Source: Montifringilla adamsi
Taxonomy: Eukaryota > Chordata > Aves > Passeriformes > Passeridae
Direction: 5' to 3'
DNA length: 64,000 nt
Assembly (NCBI GenBank): GCA_017590115.1
Contig: JAGGNK010007559.1
Location: 5,992,641-6,056,640, forward strand
Positions 44,588 through 55,390 of the stretch are shown in pieces. The position numbers were made by a program, and so were the translations under genes. A model generated the notes under the pieces. The model saw nothing but the letters and a program-made list of their open reading frames with translations. It was not told the DNA's origin and did not search any database. The stretch's first letter is position 1; each line of letters opens with the position of its first letter.

Positions 44588-46225
44588 GCACAAGCCTTCT
44601 CTCTGCCTGGGGAGCTGCGGCTCCGGGCTCTTGTCGAAAACAGGCTCCCCCCGGATGAATGAGCAGCAGCCACCCGAACACCTCAAAGCAAACAAAAACG
44701 TGCTTTCCCCTGCCTCGCTGACTGGGTATTTTTGTCAGCAGCAGGATAAGGGGAAGCAGCTTTTTATTTCTGACTCTGGCCATCCCCCATGTGCAGCTCC
44801 AGCAGGCAGGGATAAAATTATTGTGTTTCAAGGCACTCCTGCTCGAGTATAAAGTTACTCAGCATTTACAGGTCCAGGTCCTTAGAGATATTTTTATTCT
44901 GTGCCTGTTTTGCTGTGCCTGAGAGTGACGTGTTGTGGATGCTGCCAGCTAACAGTGCCTGAATGTAAATAATGCTTTGCTTGTATTTACAAATCAAGAG
45001 GGTTTTTTTCCTTAGCTGTGTTTACAAAAATGTATTCATGTTCTGATTTTCTTCATGCAGGAATGAAAGTACCTGAACTCCAGGGCAGGGAGGGTTTGGT
45101 GAGCAGAAGGGGTAGCCTGGCTGCACTCTGTTATATAAACAATGTGCTGGTTTTGAAAAAGCAGGCCTAGAGGAGTTTGAAATGCATTTATTTAGGCCAG
45201 GAACCCACCTGGGCCTATCAGTAATGGATTCACAGAGCAGTTGTGTGTTTGCTCAGCTCACAGGCTGGCAGGTTTTACATATGTTACATGATTTGCACCA
45301 ATCAATACAGAACGTGGACACGTGCTCACATCTGGAACATATGGGCAGGGATTGAGTAGTGATCTTGCTAGCACCTGGCACTGTCTGGATTTCAGGATAA
45401 AAATACATATTTTTATTTGTTTATCTTTAATGAGCCGTTAGATTTCTGAGGCAGGGAGTGGCAGTGCCCCCTCCATTGCACGACTCCTGCAGGATGCAGC
45501 TCTTCCACACAGCAAAGCTGGGAGCTGCCTCCCTCACCTGGCTGACCAAGAAGGAAAACTCCAAATTCCATGTGAATGTAGCACAGGACAAGGATCACAG
45601 CACTGGATCAAGGATCTGTCCCTGCTCACAGCGCTGCCAAGGCCATGGCAATGCATTTTAATTCTGGCTGTGGAAGTAGGGAAAAATTTTTATCCGCAAA
45701 GAAAACTTAGTTCTTTATATGGGAAGTGTGAAATGGAAGCAAACCCCAAGGCTGTATGTAGAAACAGCTTTCTGAGCCCTTCAGGGTGCCCACAGCCCTT
45801 GTTTCTGGTTACCTGTCCATCTCTTACAGCTTCCAGAGGCTCTAGGAGCCCCCCATCTTTCCAGACACAGTTCTGGAAGCAGCACTTTTTCCGTGGTGCT
45901 GGAGAGCACTTCCAGAGCTCCATCTCTGAGGATTGGGCCAGAGCATTTGCCCAAGAGTCTGATTTAAAGCCCTGTGCTCACTCAGCAAAACCCAGGGCCT
46001 GATTGGGCAATACTCTCCCTTGAGCAGACTGGTGAGAAAAGTGGAGGCCAGGAACTTCAATTGTATGACCTTGTAATGCCCAGAGACTCAAGCCTGTGAC
46101 AAAAATCTTGCTGGTCAAGGCAATTGCTAACAAAAGAGGGAACCAACCAAACCTGTCATCTGTCCAGATTTCTAACTAAATAACCTGTAAGCTGCAATAA
46201 TTCTGCAAAAGATGCTCTCAGGAGT
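44588..46225. other. Intergenic DNA, no gene seen
   Basis: No supported gene or dispersed repeat was recognised. Confidence 0.55.
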
Positions 46226-46247
46226 GTATTTTACTGTGGTAAAATAC
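46226..46247. repeat. Perfect 9-bp inverted repeat
   Basis: 'gtattttac', four bases 'tgtg', then 'gtaaaatac': a perfect hairpin with a 9-bp stem. It has no terminator-like T run and no known function. Confidence 0.85.
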
Positions 46248-46249
46248 GC

Positions 46250-46284
46250 TAAAGTGGTTATAAATAATAAAGTGGTTATAAATA
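46250..46284. repeat. 18-bp direct repeat, two copies
   Basis: 'taaagtggttataaata' occurs twice with an 18-bp period directly after the inverted repeat. Confidence 0.9.
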
Positions 46285-48015
46285 CTAATAAAGAAATGCA
46301 TCTGTGTGCACTTCACAAAGCAAGTAAAAAATTTCTTCTTCTTCAAGCCCGTGGTCTGTGAATAATTTGTGAACCAGAGGAGCAGCTCCATCCATCTTAC
46401 ACGGTGTTTGTTACAAATCATTTGCTCATGTGTTTATCTTCCTGTCAGGGCGGGAGCAGCAAATCCTCCTCTGGTTTTTGTCTGCTGAAAAACTTCTATG
46501 GATAAACATGAAAATTTTGATTAATAAGTAAAAGGTGTGAGGATGCATCTTGGGGATGAATGTGCTCCTACAGCCTCTGGTGGAGGGGCTGTGACAGCCT
46601 TTACAAGGCAGCTGGTGGAGGATTTCTGGCTGGCACACAGTGCTGAGCCACAAGGGCTAATAATTTTGTAGGAAAACAAAAGCTAAGCCAAAAAGACCAT
46701 CTCCAAAACCTGCTTCCCTGGCAGGACTCCTACAGAGAGCAGGCAAACAGCCACGGCCCAACAGAAACATGTCAAAACTTCCCAACTTGTAGAAAACTCA
46801 GAAAAATCCCTAGGTGGCAACACTGCTCCTCCAGACCCTCCTGGGAGCCTTGTCCTGGATGAGAGCTCCAGCCCCAGCTTTGGAGGTTCTGTGGCTGAGA
46901 GAGACCTTAAACTTTCATTCACAAAGAAAACTGAGGAAAAGAGTATCTGCTTAATGCTGGTGGTGGCAAAGTGTGAACCTGTGATTGCTGGAAGGCTCTG
47001 CCATCTGAAGGCAAACTAAAAGAATGACCAAAAAAACGCCAAGGATTAATTTTTCAAAAGAAATAACATGAATTTAAAGCCAATTTTCTGACGCTGGGAG
47101 ATGTGACTCATGATTCCTAAATGCTTTGGGTTGCCACACCTGGTATTTCAGGGGAAAAGCACCATCAGAGACTCAACAGATAAAGAGATGTTGGAGTAGG
47201 TCCTGCTAATACAACCTGTTAGATTAGTAGATATGAGAAGCCCATTAACTTTTTCCTTTTAATCTGTGTTTATTTTCTGCTGTCTCTCTGTGCTCACTGA
47301 GTGCTCCATCACCAAAATCCAAACCTCACAATAAAAGTAGCAATTCCATATTATGTCAGAGGTCAGATACTTTCACCCACCTCTTGATGAGGTGACCTTT
47401 GGAGCTAGCTAGCACAGTAAAAATTGAGAATTGCAAATGTTATAACCAAACACACAATTTGAATTTTTTCCTGGGTTAATTACCTGAGTCGTCCACATCT
47501 GTTAGTGACAATAAATTACAGCAGGAATGGAGAATTTAGTTGCAATGCTGCTGCAATACTAATTTTTCGGATGATCTGCTGGTTGAGTATTATCCACTGA
47601 AGAGATTCATGAATAATTTTGAATAACTGGACCAATATCTTTAGAAACTGCAATTTGCAAACAGGGAGAAAGTCTCAAATAAATGATGCATTGTGGCTTT
47701 TCCCTGTAGCTCTGGAAATGGATTTAATTGCCTTATCACACTCCTTACCAGATCTTTTTTCCCCCTGATAAACGGAAAATCTCTCCTGTTTTGCTGACAA
47801 GACAATGATGAAACCAGTGAAGCTGGACCCAGCTGTCCAGCTTGGCAGGGTGGTGTCGCTTCCCACTTAGAGAAATTAATAATTCTATTCATGAATAATA
47901 CAAATTACGCCTCCACGTGTGTGTGTGAAACGGTTAAATGAGCCAGGGCAAGGTCAGTGCAGCCGCAGCGGGAGGATGCTTCGCTTTCGGAGGCAGATGA
48001 AGCGGCTGCGAGCGG
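46285..48015. other. Intergenic DNA, no gene seen
   Basis: AT-rich sequence without a supported gene. It becomes GC-rich from about 47,900 into the minisatellite. Confidence 0.55.
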
Positions 48016-48156
48016 GTGTCCCCGCGGTGTCCCCGCGGTGTCCGTGCGGGTGTCCCCGCGGTGTCCCCGCGGTGTCCGTGCGGGTGTCCCCGCCGATGTC
48101 CCCGCGGTGTCCGTGCGGTGTCCCCGCGGTGTCCGTGCGGTGTCGCGGTGTACGCG
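48016..48156. repeat. GC-rich minisatellite with a 34-bp higher-order unit
   Basis: About twelve copies of an 11-bp unit in two forms: A 'gtgtccccgcg' and B 'gtgtccgtgcg'. The first copies are arranged A-A-B plus one G, giving a 34-bp super-repeat at 48,016-48,049 and 48,050-48,083. A third diverged copy spans 48,084-48,117, followed by A-B and broken units. Very CpG-rich. Open frames through it are by-products of the repeat. Confidence 0.95.
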
Positions 48157-48245
48157 CCATCTCGCGTCGGGCGCCGGGAGCGGCTGGAGCCTCCTGTCCC
48201 CATTTCCAGCCACCTAACTTCACGTCAGTGCTGACAGACAAGGGC

Positions 48246-48512
48246 TTTTTTTTTGTTTGTTTGGTTGGGTTTTTTTTGTGGTTTTGTTTTTTTGTTTTGT
48301 TTTTTTTTGGTTTTTTTTTTTTGTTTGTTTGGTTGGGTTTTTTTTTTTTTTTGAGGGTTTTTTGTTTTGTTTTTTTGGTTTTTTGGGGTTTTTTTTTGCT
48401 GTTTTGGGGTGTTTTTTTTTGGGGCTTTTTGTTTGTTTGTTTGTTTTGTTTTGTTTTGTTGTGTTTTTTGGGTTTTTTGGGGGTTTTTTTTTCTTTATTT
48501 TTATTTTTCAAT
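48246..48512. repeat. Long T/G-rich low-complexity tract
   Basis: About 265 bp almost entirely T and G on the + strand ('gtttgtttggttggg', long T runs, 'tggggttttttttt'), with very few A or C. The open frames in it (Phe/Gly/Val-rich on +, Lys/Thr-rich on -) are low-complexity artefacts. Confidence 0.92.
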
Positions 48513-48680
48513 CTGCTCCCCAGTATTTCCAGAATAGGAAGCTGAGGCCGTGTGAGGAGGACCTGGCGTCCCTCTGGGCTGGCTGCAGTGACGGCGGCGC
48601 GCTGTTGGGGGCTGCTGTTGGCTATGGCTCTGTCATTGCATTTTGGGCAGTGTTGGATGGAGAACCTGGCCCTGCCTGTA

Positions 48681-48880
48681 CAGTGAGGGTGGAGAGGCCC
48701 TGGCACAGCCTGCCCAGGGAGATGGTGGATGCTCCATCCCTGGAAACATTCAAGGTCAGGTTGGATGGGGCTTGGAGCAACCTGAGCTGGTGGAAGGTGT
48801 CCCTGCACATGGCAGGGCATGGAAAGAGAAGGTCTTTAAAGGTCCCTTCAAACCCTTTGATGATTGTATAGTTCTAGGAT
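48681..48880 (+). mobile_element. CR1 LINE 3' fragment
   Basis: 'agtgagggtggagaggccct' is followed by 'cagcctgcccagggagatgg', 'catccctggaaacattcaag', 'gttggatggggcttggagc', 'ggtggaaggtgtccctgc' and 'aaaggtcccttcaaaccc', in CR1 order. The terminal repeat is degenerate. Confidence 0.92.
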
Positions 48881-51800
48881 ATGGTGAGTCCTGCTGAGGC
48901 TGGTGACGCCCCCTCTGCCCCACAGCTCACCTGGAATATCCTGGTTGCATCTTGCTCTGTTCAGGGATGGAGGGATTTGGTCAAGGCCGGCCTTGGAGGC
49001 ATTTCCAGAAGGAGCTTTGTGATTTCCAGCGTCTTCTCCAAGCACCGGAGGTGCAGGAACTGTGGGGATCTTCTGAAGAGAATCAGGGCTCCACTGCTGG
49101 GTTTGGTCTGTGCCTGTTATCCCTGCTGCAGCACAGGCTGCTTGTGGGGGCAGATGCAGGTGAGGTGCCTGTTTTAGCAAGACTTGACACTATGGGGCTG
49201 GGATGGGGCTGAGGTTTACCTGATGATCTCAGGAGCACGTTCCCAATTGCAAGGAGCATTCTCTTAGCAGGGCAGTAACCTGTCCAGCCTGAACTTGTGC
49301 CAGTGCTGCTGGGATTTTGAGATGTCCGTGGGCTTTTGTGGCTGTTAATGGGGAATGTTGCAGGTGATCAAGCTGCTGGTGCTCTTTTGAGATGTGTGGT
49401 GTGGAGGATCTGCTCAGGGAGCTGCCTGCACAAAAGAACCAGGCTGGACCCTCTGGTCAGACCTATCTGTGGATCATCCAGTCTGGAATGGGAGCAGCTT
49501 GCTTGAAGTTGTCATAGGAACACAGAGCCAGGACTCGATTTCCCCACGTACATTAATCAATATCACATTTCATTTACTATTTTATCATCCTGTCACTTGG
49601 TATTACTGCAGCTCCTCACAGTCAGCTTGTGGTTTTGCAGCCCTGAATAACTTGATATCAACAACAACCTTAATATCCTACCTTTTCAATCCCTCTCCCA
49701 GACCATCTCCACAGGTTCCCTGAGACACTGCTGATGACTTCTCTTCACACTGAACTCTGATCTTTTGGTCTTACCCTTTCTTTCTGATGTTTCAACCAGT
49801 TGTTGGCTCAGGAGGCTGTCAACATCTCTCCCAGACTCAGGACAGCTAAATGACTTTAAAAGCCTTGGATGAGAGAGCTGGAGCTCAAAGGCTTTGATCC
49901 AAGTCAACTCCCTCAGCTGGACCATCCCTGTCCTTGTGATTGCTTCAAAGGAAGTGTCACAGAACAACACTTCCCTCTGTTGGAGGACACACACTCTTCC
50001 TCCTCAAATTCTATTTACCACTCAGCTGTGAGTTTTAGCCTCTCTTACAGTTTCTACCAGACTTGCTGAGTTTTCATACCCAGCCCTTGGGAACCATCCT
50101 CTAAAATTAGCCCCATGTTTGCTACCTTCTGTGCTCTGGTCCTGCCACACACTGAAGCAAAGGTTATCTGCTCAGTTAATGGTTAAGCAATGTTTTATGT
50201 AAGTACTTTTACCCTTGGATGAAAACCATCTGATCCTGGAGATTTATTACTGTTGTTTTCCTGTTTGTTTCAAGCAGTAGAGGAAGCAATGTCCTTTACA
50301 CGTGTTACAGTCCACCCTTGGCTCAGAGGAGTGAGGAGCAGAGCAAAGGAGAAAGAGAAGACACAAAGCCCTTTATGGTCGTTCTTTTTATGCCAGGTGA
50401 TCCAGACCAACTATCACATTGTAAAACCAGTTTAAGGTCTTAGGGACAGCTGGGTGGGAAGAAAGGTGCATGTAGGGATGGGCACGGAGAAAAATACCAG
50501 AGTTAGAGAGTTTCCTCACTGAAACCTGACCCACCTATCAGCCCTTGGAAGACTTTCCATTTGCTTTCTAAACTCTCAGGCCTAAAAGTCATATCATTTG
50601 CCCAGCCATAAATAGCTGAGAATTAAACAGACTGTGCTGCTTTTTGGCTAATAGATATGTTGTCTAGTGCTGCAACCTTATCTTCAAATCCCACTGCTGT
50701 TTGTATTGGAGATCAGGACCTTAAGCTGACTTTTCTTTCCAAGATTTAAAGTGCTGGCAGAACATTAATTCAGTTGTGCAACCTCCATTCAGAGGTTCTC
50801 AGGTCTTGGGCATGGGGCTAATTTTTTTGCCCTTTGACAGCTGCTGTAAATCAATACAGCAGCTGGAGGTCACTCGTAGTCAATCAGTAACCAGAGAGGC
50901 AGAGAGGAAAACACTAAATACTTGGTATTAAAACAGGTTTTAAACTGGATGTTCTTGCTCTGGCTGACATTTTCACAGCCTTTAAAATCTGGCTCCATCC
51001 AGCCTCATTGGAGGTACCAGCCTGGCCATGATCTTTTCACAGGGAGAATTTCCCAGCACATGCACATGCACAAATTACAGCTGACTGGGGCACAAGGTGC
51101 TTCAGGTGGAGGAAGTGGGTCCTGTGGTGCAAGGGGCTCATTTGGTGCCAGCTGAATTAATCCTCCTTTTTTCAGGAAATAATTAGGTATTGGCTGAAGC
51201 CACGTATGACCTTCATCACAACCACCTCCCTCAGGAACTGAGACCCATGGCCAGGGGGGAATTCTTGCAGGTGTTCCTAATTTCTTTTAAAACAAGTGGA
51301 AACTGAGCTCTTAAATACCTTTGCTGTCTGAATCATATTCCAGTGGCGTCATCACTGCTGTTTGCTCCTCATTCTGGAACTGGTTGCCCAAAAAATCTTC
51401 TGCCTGACCTCATCTGGAGCCCCTGCAATGAGAACATGCTCAATTGCCTCTTTCCTTTGAGCTCAGCAGCTCTGGGCGCTGTGTGATGCAGTATCTGTCT
51501 CTGAGTAATCACCCAGCCAGCTCTCCGTGCGTGCAGCTCCTTGTGCCCTGCCAGCTACGTGACACCATCCCTGTGTGGCACCAGCCCCACGTACAATCTG
51601 TGTGCAGAAGCCACACACCATCACTTTGCTGCTGCTGCTGTTTGTCCCCTGTTAGCAGAGTGAGTAACCCGTGACTCCTGTTGGGATCCAGGTGCTGGAC
51701 GGTGTCCGTCCAGCTGCAGGGTTTGCAGATTCGGGGGTTGCAGTTCTCATCCTCACTCCAGGTTGGGAGTGAGGGAGGTGGGCACCTCATGCTGGTTCAG

Positions 51801-51891
51801 GACTGTCAAGTATCCATCAGATCCATCCCTGAGCCCTGGGGAACTTCTGCAGGTCTCAGACCCAGCCAGTGCAGGTCTGTTCCCAGTTTCT
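48881..51891. other. Intergenic DNA, no gene seen
   Basis: No supported gene or dispersed repeat was recognised. Frames of about 100 codons near 48,850-49,210 have no domain. Confidence 0.55.
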
Positions 51892-51948
51892 TGGTTGGAC
51901 TCGATCTTAGGAGGTATTTTCCAACCTTAATGAGTCTATGATTCTGTG
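51892..51948 (+). mobile_element. CR1 LINE, terminal 3' scrap
   Basis: 'tggttggactcgatcttagg', 'aggtattttccaacctt' and 'tgagtctatgattctgtg' form a CR1 3' terminus. Confidence 0.85.
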
Positions 51949-54160
51949 TTGCTTCCTGAGCCAGTGTCTGTGGGGAATGCTGTTTTCCTCCTGTCTGCAT
52001 GTGCAGGAAAGCTCTGACATCAGGTCATTGGCCTTAGTCATGTGGCTTTGGGGGAGGCATCGATGCCCCAGATCTTCCTTGGAGCCTCACACAGGCACTG
52101 GTGCACCTTCTGAGCCCACAGCCATGCAGGGAAAGGACTCAAGGAGGATTTTCCCTTCCCCTCTCCTCTCATACATTTTATATAAACTAAATACTGGCAT
52201 TTCCTTCCAGCTTTCTGACAGCCTGAGGAAAGATCCCACAGAGCAAGATGGAACCTGAGCTCATGAGCAACACAAAAGGGACTTCCTGGTGAGGAGCCAC
52301 ATGCACGTGCCCATTAGTCCTGAAAGGTGGAGCAACATCCTTGCACTGGCCCCATGCAGGAGCATCCCCGGGCTGCTGGACTGGTCAGGCTTGAATTTTA
52401 GGCTTCTTAAGGGTTTAATAAGAGGCTGAACTAAAATACTAGCTTTGAATGGAGAGCTGAATTCTTCAAGGTCAGAAGGTGGAGAGGCTTGGGGTTGGGG
52501 TCAGTCCCATGCCACGGGGAGGTGTGGTTCCAGCACTGCCAGGAACGGGTTTTTTTCCTGTTGAGCAGGTGAGGGATGCCTGTGGCACTGCTCCTTCTGC
52601 CTCAGGGTACCTGTGATGGTTCTGTGCAGTGGGGCACAGCCAGGGGCACCCCGAGGGGCTCACATGATCCTGTCTGCAGGTTTGGGCAGGAGATACATGA
52701 GGGTGGCTGGGCTGTGTTAGGGAGTTGGGCTGGTCTGTTCAGTGTCCATCTCACCCCACCGCATTGGAAAACTGACCCAGAGTGTCCCCCAGGATCCCCT
52801 GTGCAGGAAAACCCTCGCACACCAGGCCTTGCACACCAGGCCTGCATGTCCCAAGGGGGCTGCCAGGCACCTTACACCTTGCACAGCCCTGGCTCTCAGT
52901 GCCTCAGAGCACTTGCATGCTGCATCTTTTAAGTGCCTGATGCCTTCCCAGAGGATTCACCAGGAAGGAAAGCCAATAAAGCACTTTTGAGCCAAGGCTT
53001 CAGCAATGCACTGTGCTGGCTAGAGCAGCAATGAATCCTCTGCTTTCTGCTCCCAGCTACGTTTGCATCCCAGCTTTCTGAACAACCAGCTCCATGTCTC
53101 CCAAGTCACTCCAACACTCCCGAGTCACTTCAACACTCCCACACTTACAAAATCCTCTAATTTTAGGAAAAAAAGAAGCCATACAAACCCTGTCTTTATT
53201 AAACTTTCATCCTGCAAAACCTTTGTGTCAGTATGGCAAGAACATGCCACTTCCTTCAGGTTGCTCAAAAAATGGCAGATGAGGCATGGGTCAGTGGTGG
53301 CTGCCACAGCCAGGGATGATCTGGTGGACATGCTGGCTGCTTCAGAGGGCAGCAGGGCTAGCATCTCCCATCTGCAGAAAATGGTCTCCACAAGAACATA
53401 CACAAACATTATGGGCCTTTAATTGGAGGTTTTTTTCCACATACACTTAGGAAAGGTACAACAAAAACCCAGCAGGTATTTTCTTGGTCAGCAAAGCCTG
53501 GTCCAGACTCCTCTCTCTCCCTCCCACGCAGCTTCTTGTGAAATTACCCAAATAAGTGGATATTTAGATCAACTCCTGTTGCAGGAACATTTCAGAAATA
53601 AACCAAGCCCAAACCACTGGGAGAGGAGCCCAGTTCTCCATCCTGCAGTGGTCTCTACCCATGGCTTGGCTGCTGGTGCTGAGTGTGGAATTAGGGGGAG
53701 CAGAGCTGGGCTCACATCTGACACTGCTTCTCTCACTGTGAGTTTTCCTCCCTTCAACAACCAAACACTCAACATGTTCAGGCTTTAGGGGGTGCAGAAG
53801 TCCAACATCTGCTTGTTTAATCTCCTTCCCCAGCCCTTGCCACACCTAGCCCCATCACAGGCCTGCAGCATGTCAACCCACTGCCAGCCTCGGCTGCCCT
53901 GCAGCGAGCCCATTAGATGGCACCATGGGGCAGCACTGGCTGCACCTTCCTGCCTCTTTTCCTCCCTTTCTTCTTCTCACCCAGACATGTCTTGACACTT
54001 CTACGGCCCTGAAGTGGCCCTTTGTGTAGGGCAGCAAGCTCTAAGCCCTGCTACAGTCATTTGGCTGAGCCCAAAAAACAAGGAGCAGGGACAAGGCTCA
54101 CTATGCCATGTTCGCCCCTCTTCCCTGCAATCACAGTCCTCAGCAAGGCAGGATGTTTCC
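51949..54160. other. Intergenic DNA, no gene seen
   Basis: No supported gene was recognised. It contains a 19-bp direct repeat at 53,104-53,141. Confidence 0.55.
53104..53141. repeat. 19-bp direct repeat, two copies
   Basis: 'agtcactccaacactcccg' followed at once by 'agtcacttcaacactccca'; two differences in 19. Confidence 0.88.
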
Positions 54161-54176
54161 ATGATCAGCCTTTTCT

Positions 54177-54182
54177 TTATTT
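54177..54182 (-). terminator. WFIKKN2: Candidate WFIKKN2 polyadenylation signal (AATAAA)
   Basis: The first canonical AATAAA on the - strand downstream of the WFIKKN2 stop; it would give a 3' UTR of about 1.2 kb. The downstream GT-rich element is weak, and a closer non-canonical signal cannot be excluded. Confidence 0.35.
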
Positions 54183-55390
54183 AAGGATTTTGTATAGGCA
54201 AATGTTACATTTTTTGGACAAACAAATGTTAAAATGATTGATCCTATGCATACTCACCTGCTCCCACCCACAGCCCATGCTGGCTGCCTTAGGGAATTCA
54301 TTCATACACCTGTATACAGTGGCCTGGTGGAAGGAAAGAGTATTCTGAGGCTTGAAAGACTATAAAAAGGCTCTAAAAGGGTGACACTGATAAAAGCCTT
54401 TAAATTGTCTACTTTGTCTGCTTGTGTTTGTGCAGTTCAGATTCAGGAGCTTTGTATCTGCCTAATGCAGTTTGCAGACTGTGTTCGCACTTTCCTAGGT
54501 TGAATTTTGTTCTGACTCCTCTTACTTTGCCCTCTCATCTATAAAAGTAGGATTGCTACTGAAAATAAGCAATAAATCGCTGTGTATGCACAAGTGTAAA
54601 GGCTTTTCAAAAGCAAGAGAGCTGGCAGCACACTTCTGACCTGGCTTGTGATAGACAATATATTGATTGAAACTTAAATAGGGAACAAGGATGTTTGCTG
54701 ACCTTGTTCTGGTGACAGAAATGTCATTTCAGGGTAAGAGTGTGCCTTGAGCTTTTACAGGGACCTGTTGTCCTGGACATAGGATCAAGGGAGTTTGTCC
54801 TTCAGTAAGGATTGCAAGATAGGTAGTAGCTGTCATTGAAAAAGGAGGTTTTTAAAAGGAAAAAAAAAAAAGTAAAATTGCAATTAAAAGAAAAAAATTC
54901 ATGCTTAAGTTGGTTACATGTGCACAATTGTAAATAGACACAATAATTTACAGGCTTTTCTCTTGAAATATTAGTCCTGCTGTAAGAAGCCAAGCGTGTG
55001 ACTTAAAACAACGAATCAGACTGAAACTAAGACAGATTAAATTGACATTATATATTTCTTAGCTGTGTAGCCCAACAAATGCTATGAATTCTGTTATTTA
55101 TGATGGAAGCTAGATAAAAATTTTATAATTACTGAAGTGAGTCAACTAGTTAAATGGCACTCCTATATGGAGAAATTGATTTCAATGCAAGATCAATGGC
55201 CTTTTGCTGCTGGTTTACATGCCTGCCAAAGACCAAACTATGTTGTTGCTAAGCATCATTAATGGATTAAAATAGGGGTTCCACATAATTCCTACAGTGT
55301 ATCTTCAAACAGTGTGTTTAGTTTGGCACTAGCCTAGCACGTTAGCCCTACTAACACACGGATCAGGGCAGCTCACACATGTGAGGGAGG
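54183..55390 (-). other. WFIKKN2: Probable WFIKKN2 3' UTR
   Basis: AT-rich sequence between the stop codon and the candidate poly(A) signal, without open frames of note. The extent depends on which signal is used. Confidence 0.4.

Noticed and set aside
44085..44831. 248-codon Arg/Glu/Gly-rich frame on the - strand and Ser/Pro/Leu-rich frames on the + strand
   Set aside because: They are translations of the polypyrimidine tract and the 12-bp minisatellite, open in several frames at once.
44158..48156. CRISPR-like array from the regular repeats
   Set aside because: Repeats are contiguous tandem units without unique spacers, in a vertebrate genome.
47954..48820. 288-codon Lys/Thr-rich frame on the - strand
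   Set aside because: It runs through the T/G tract, the minisatellite and part of a CR1 copy; no domain and no plausible gene structure.
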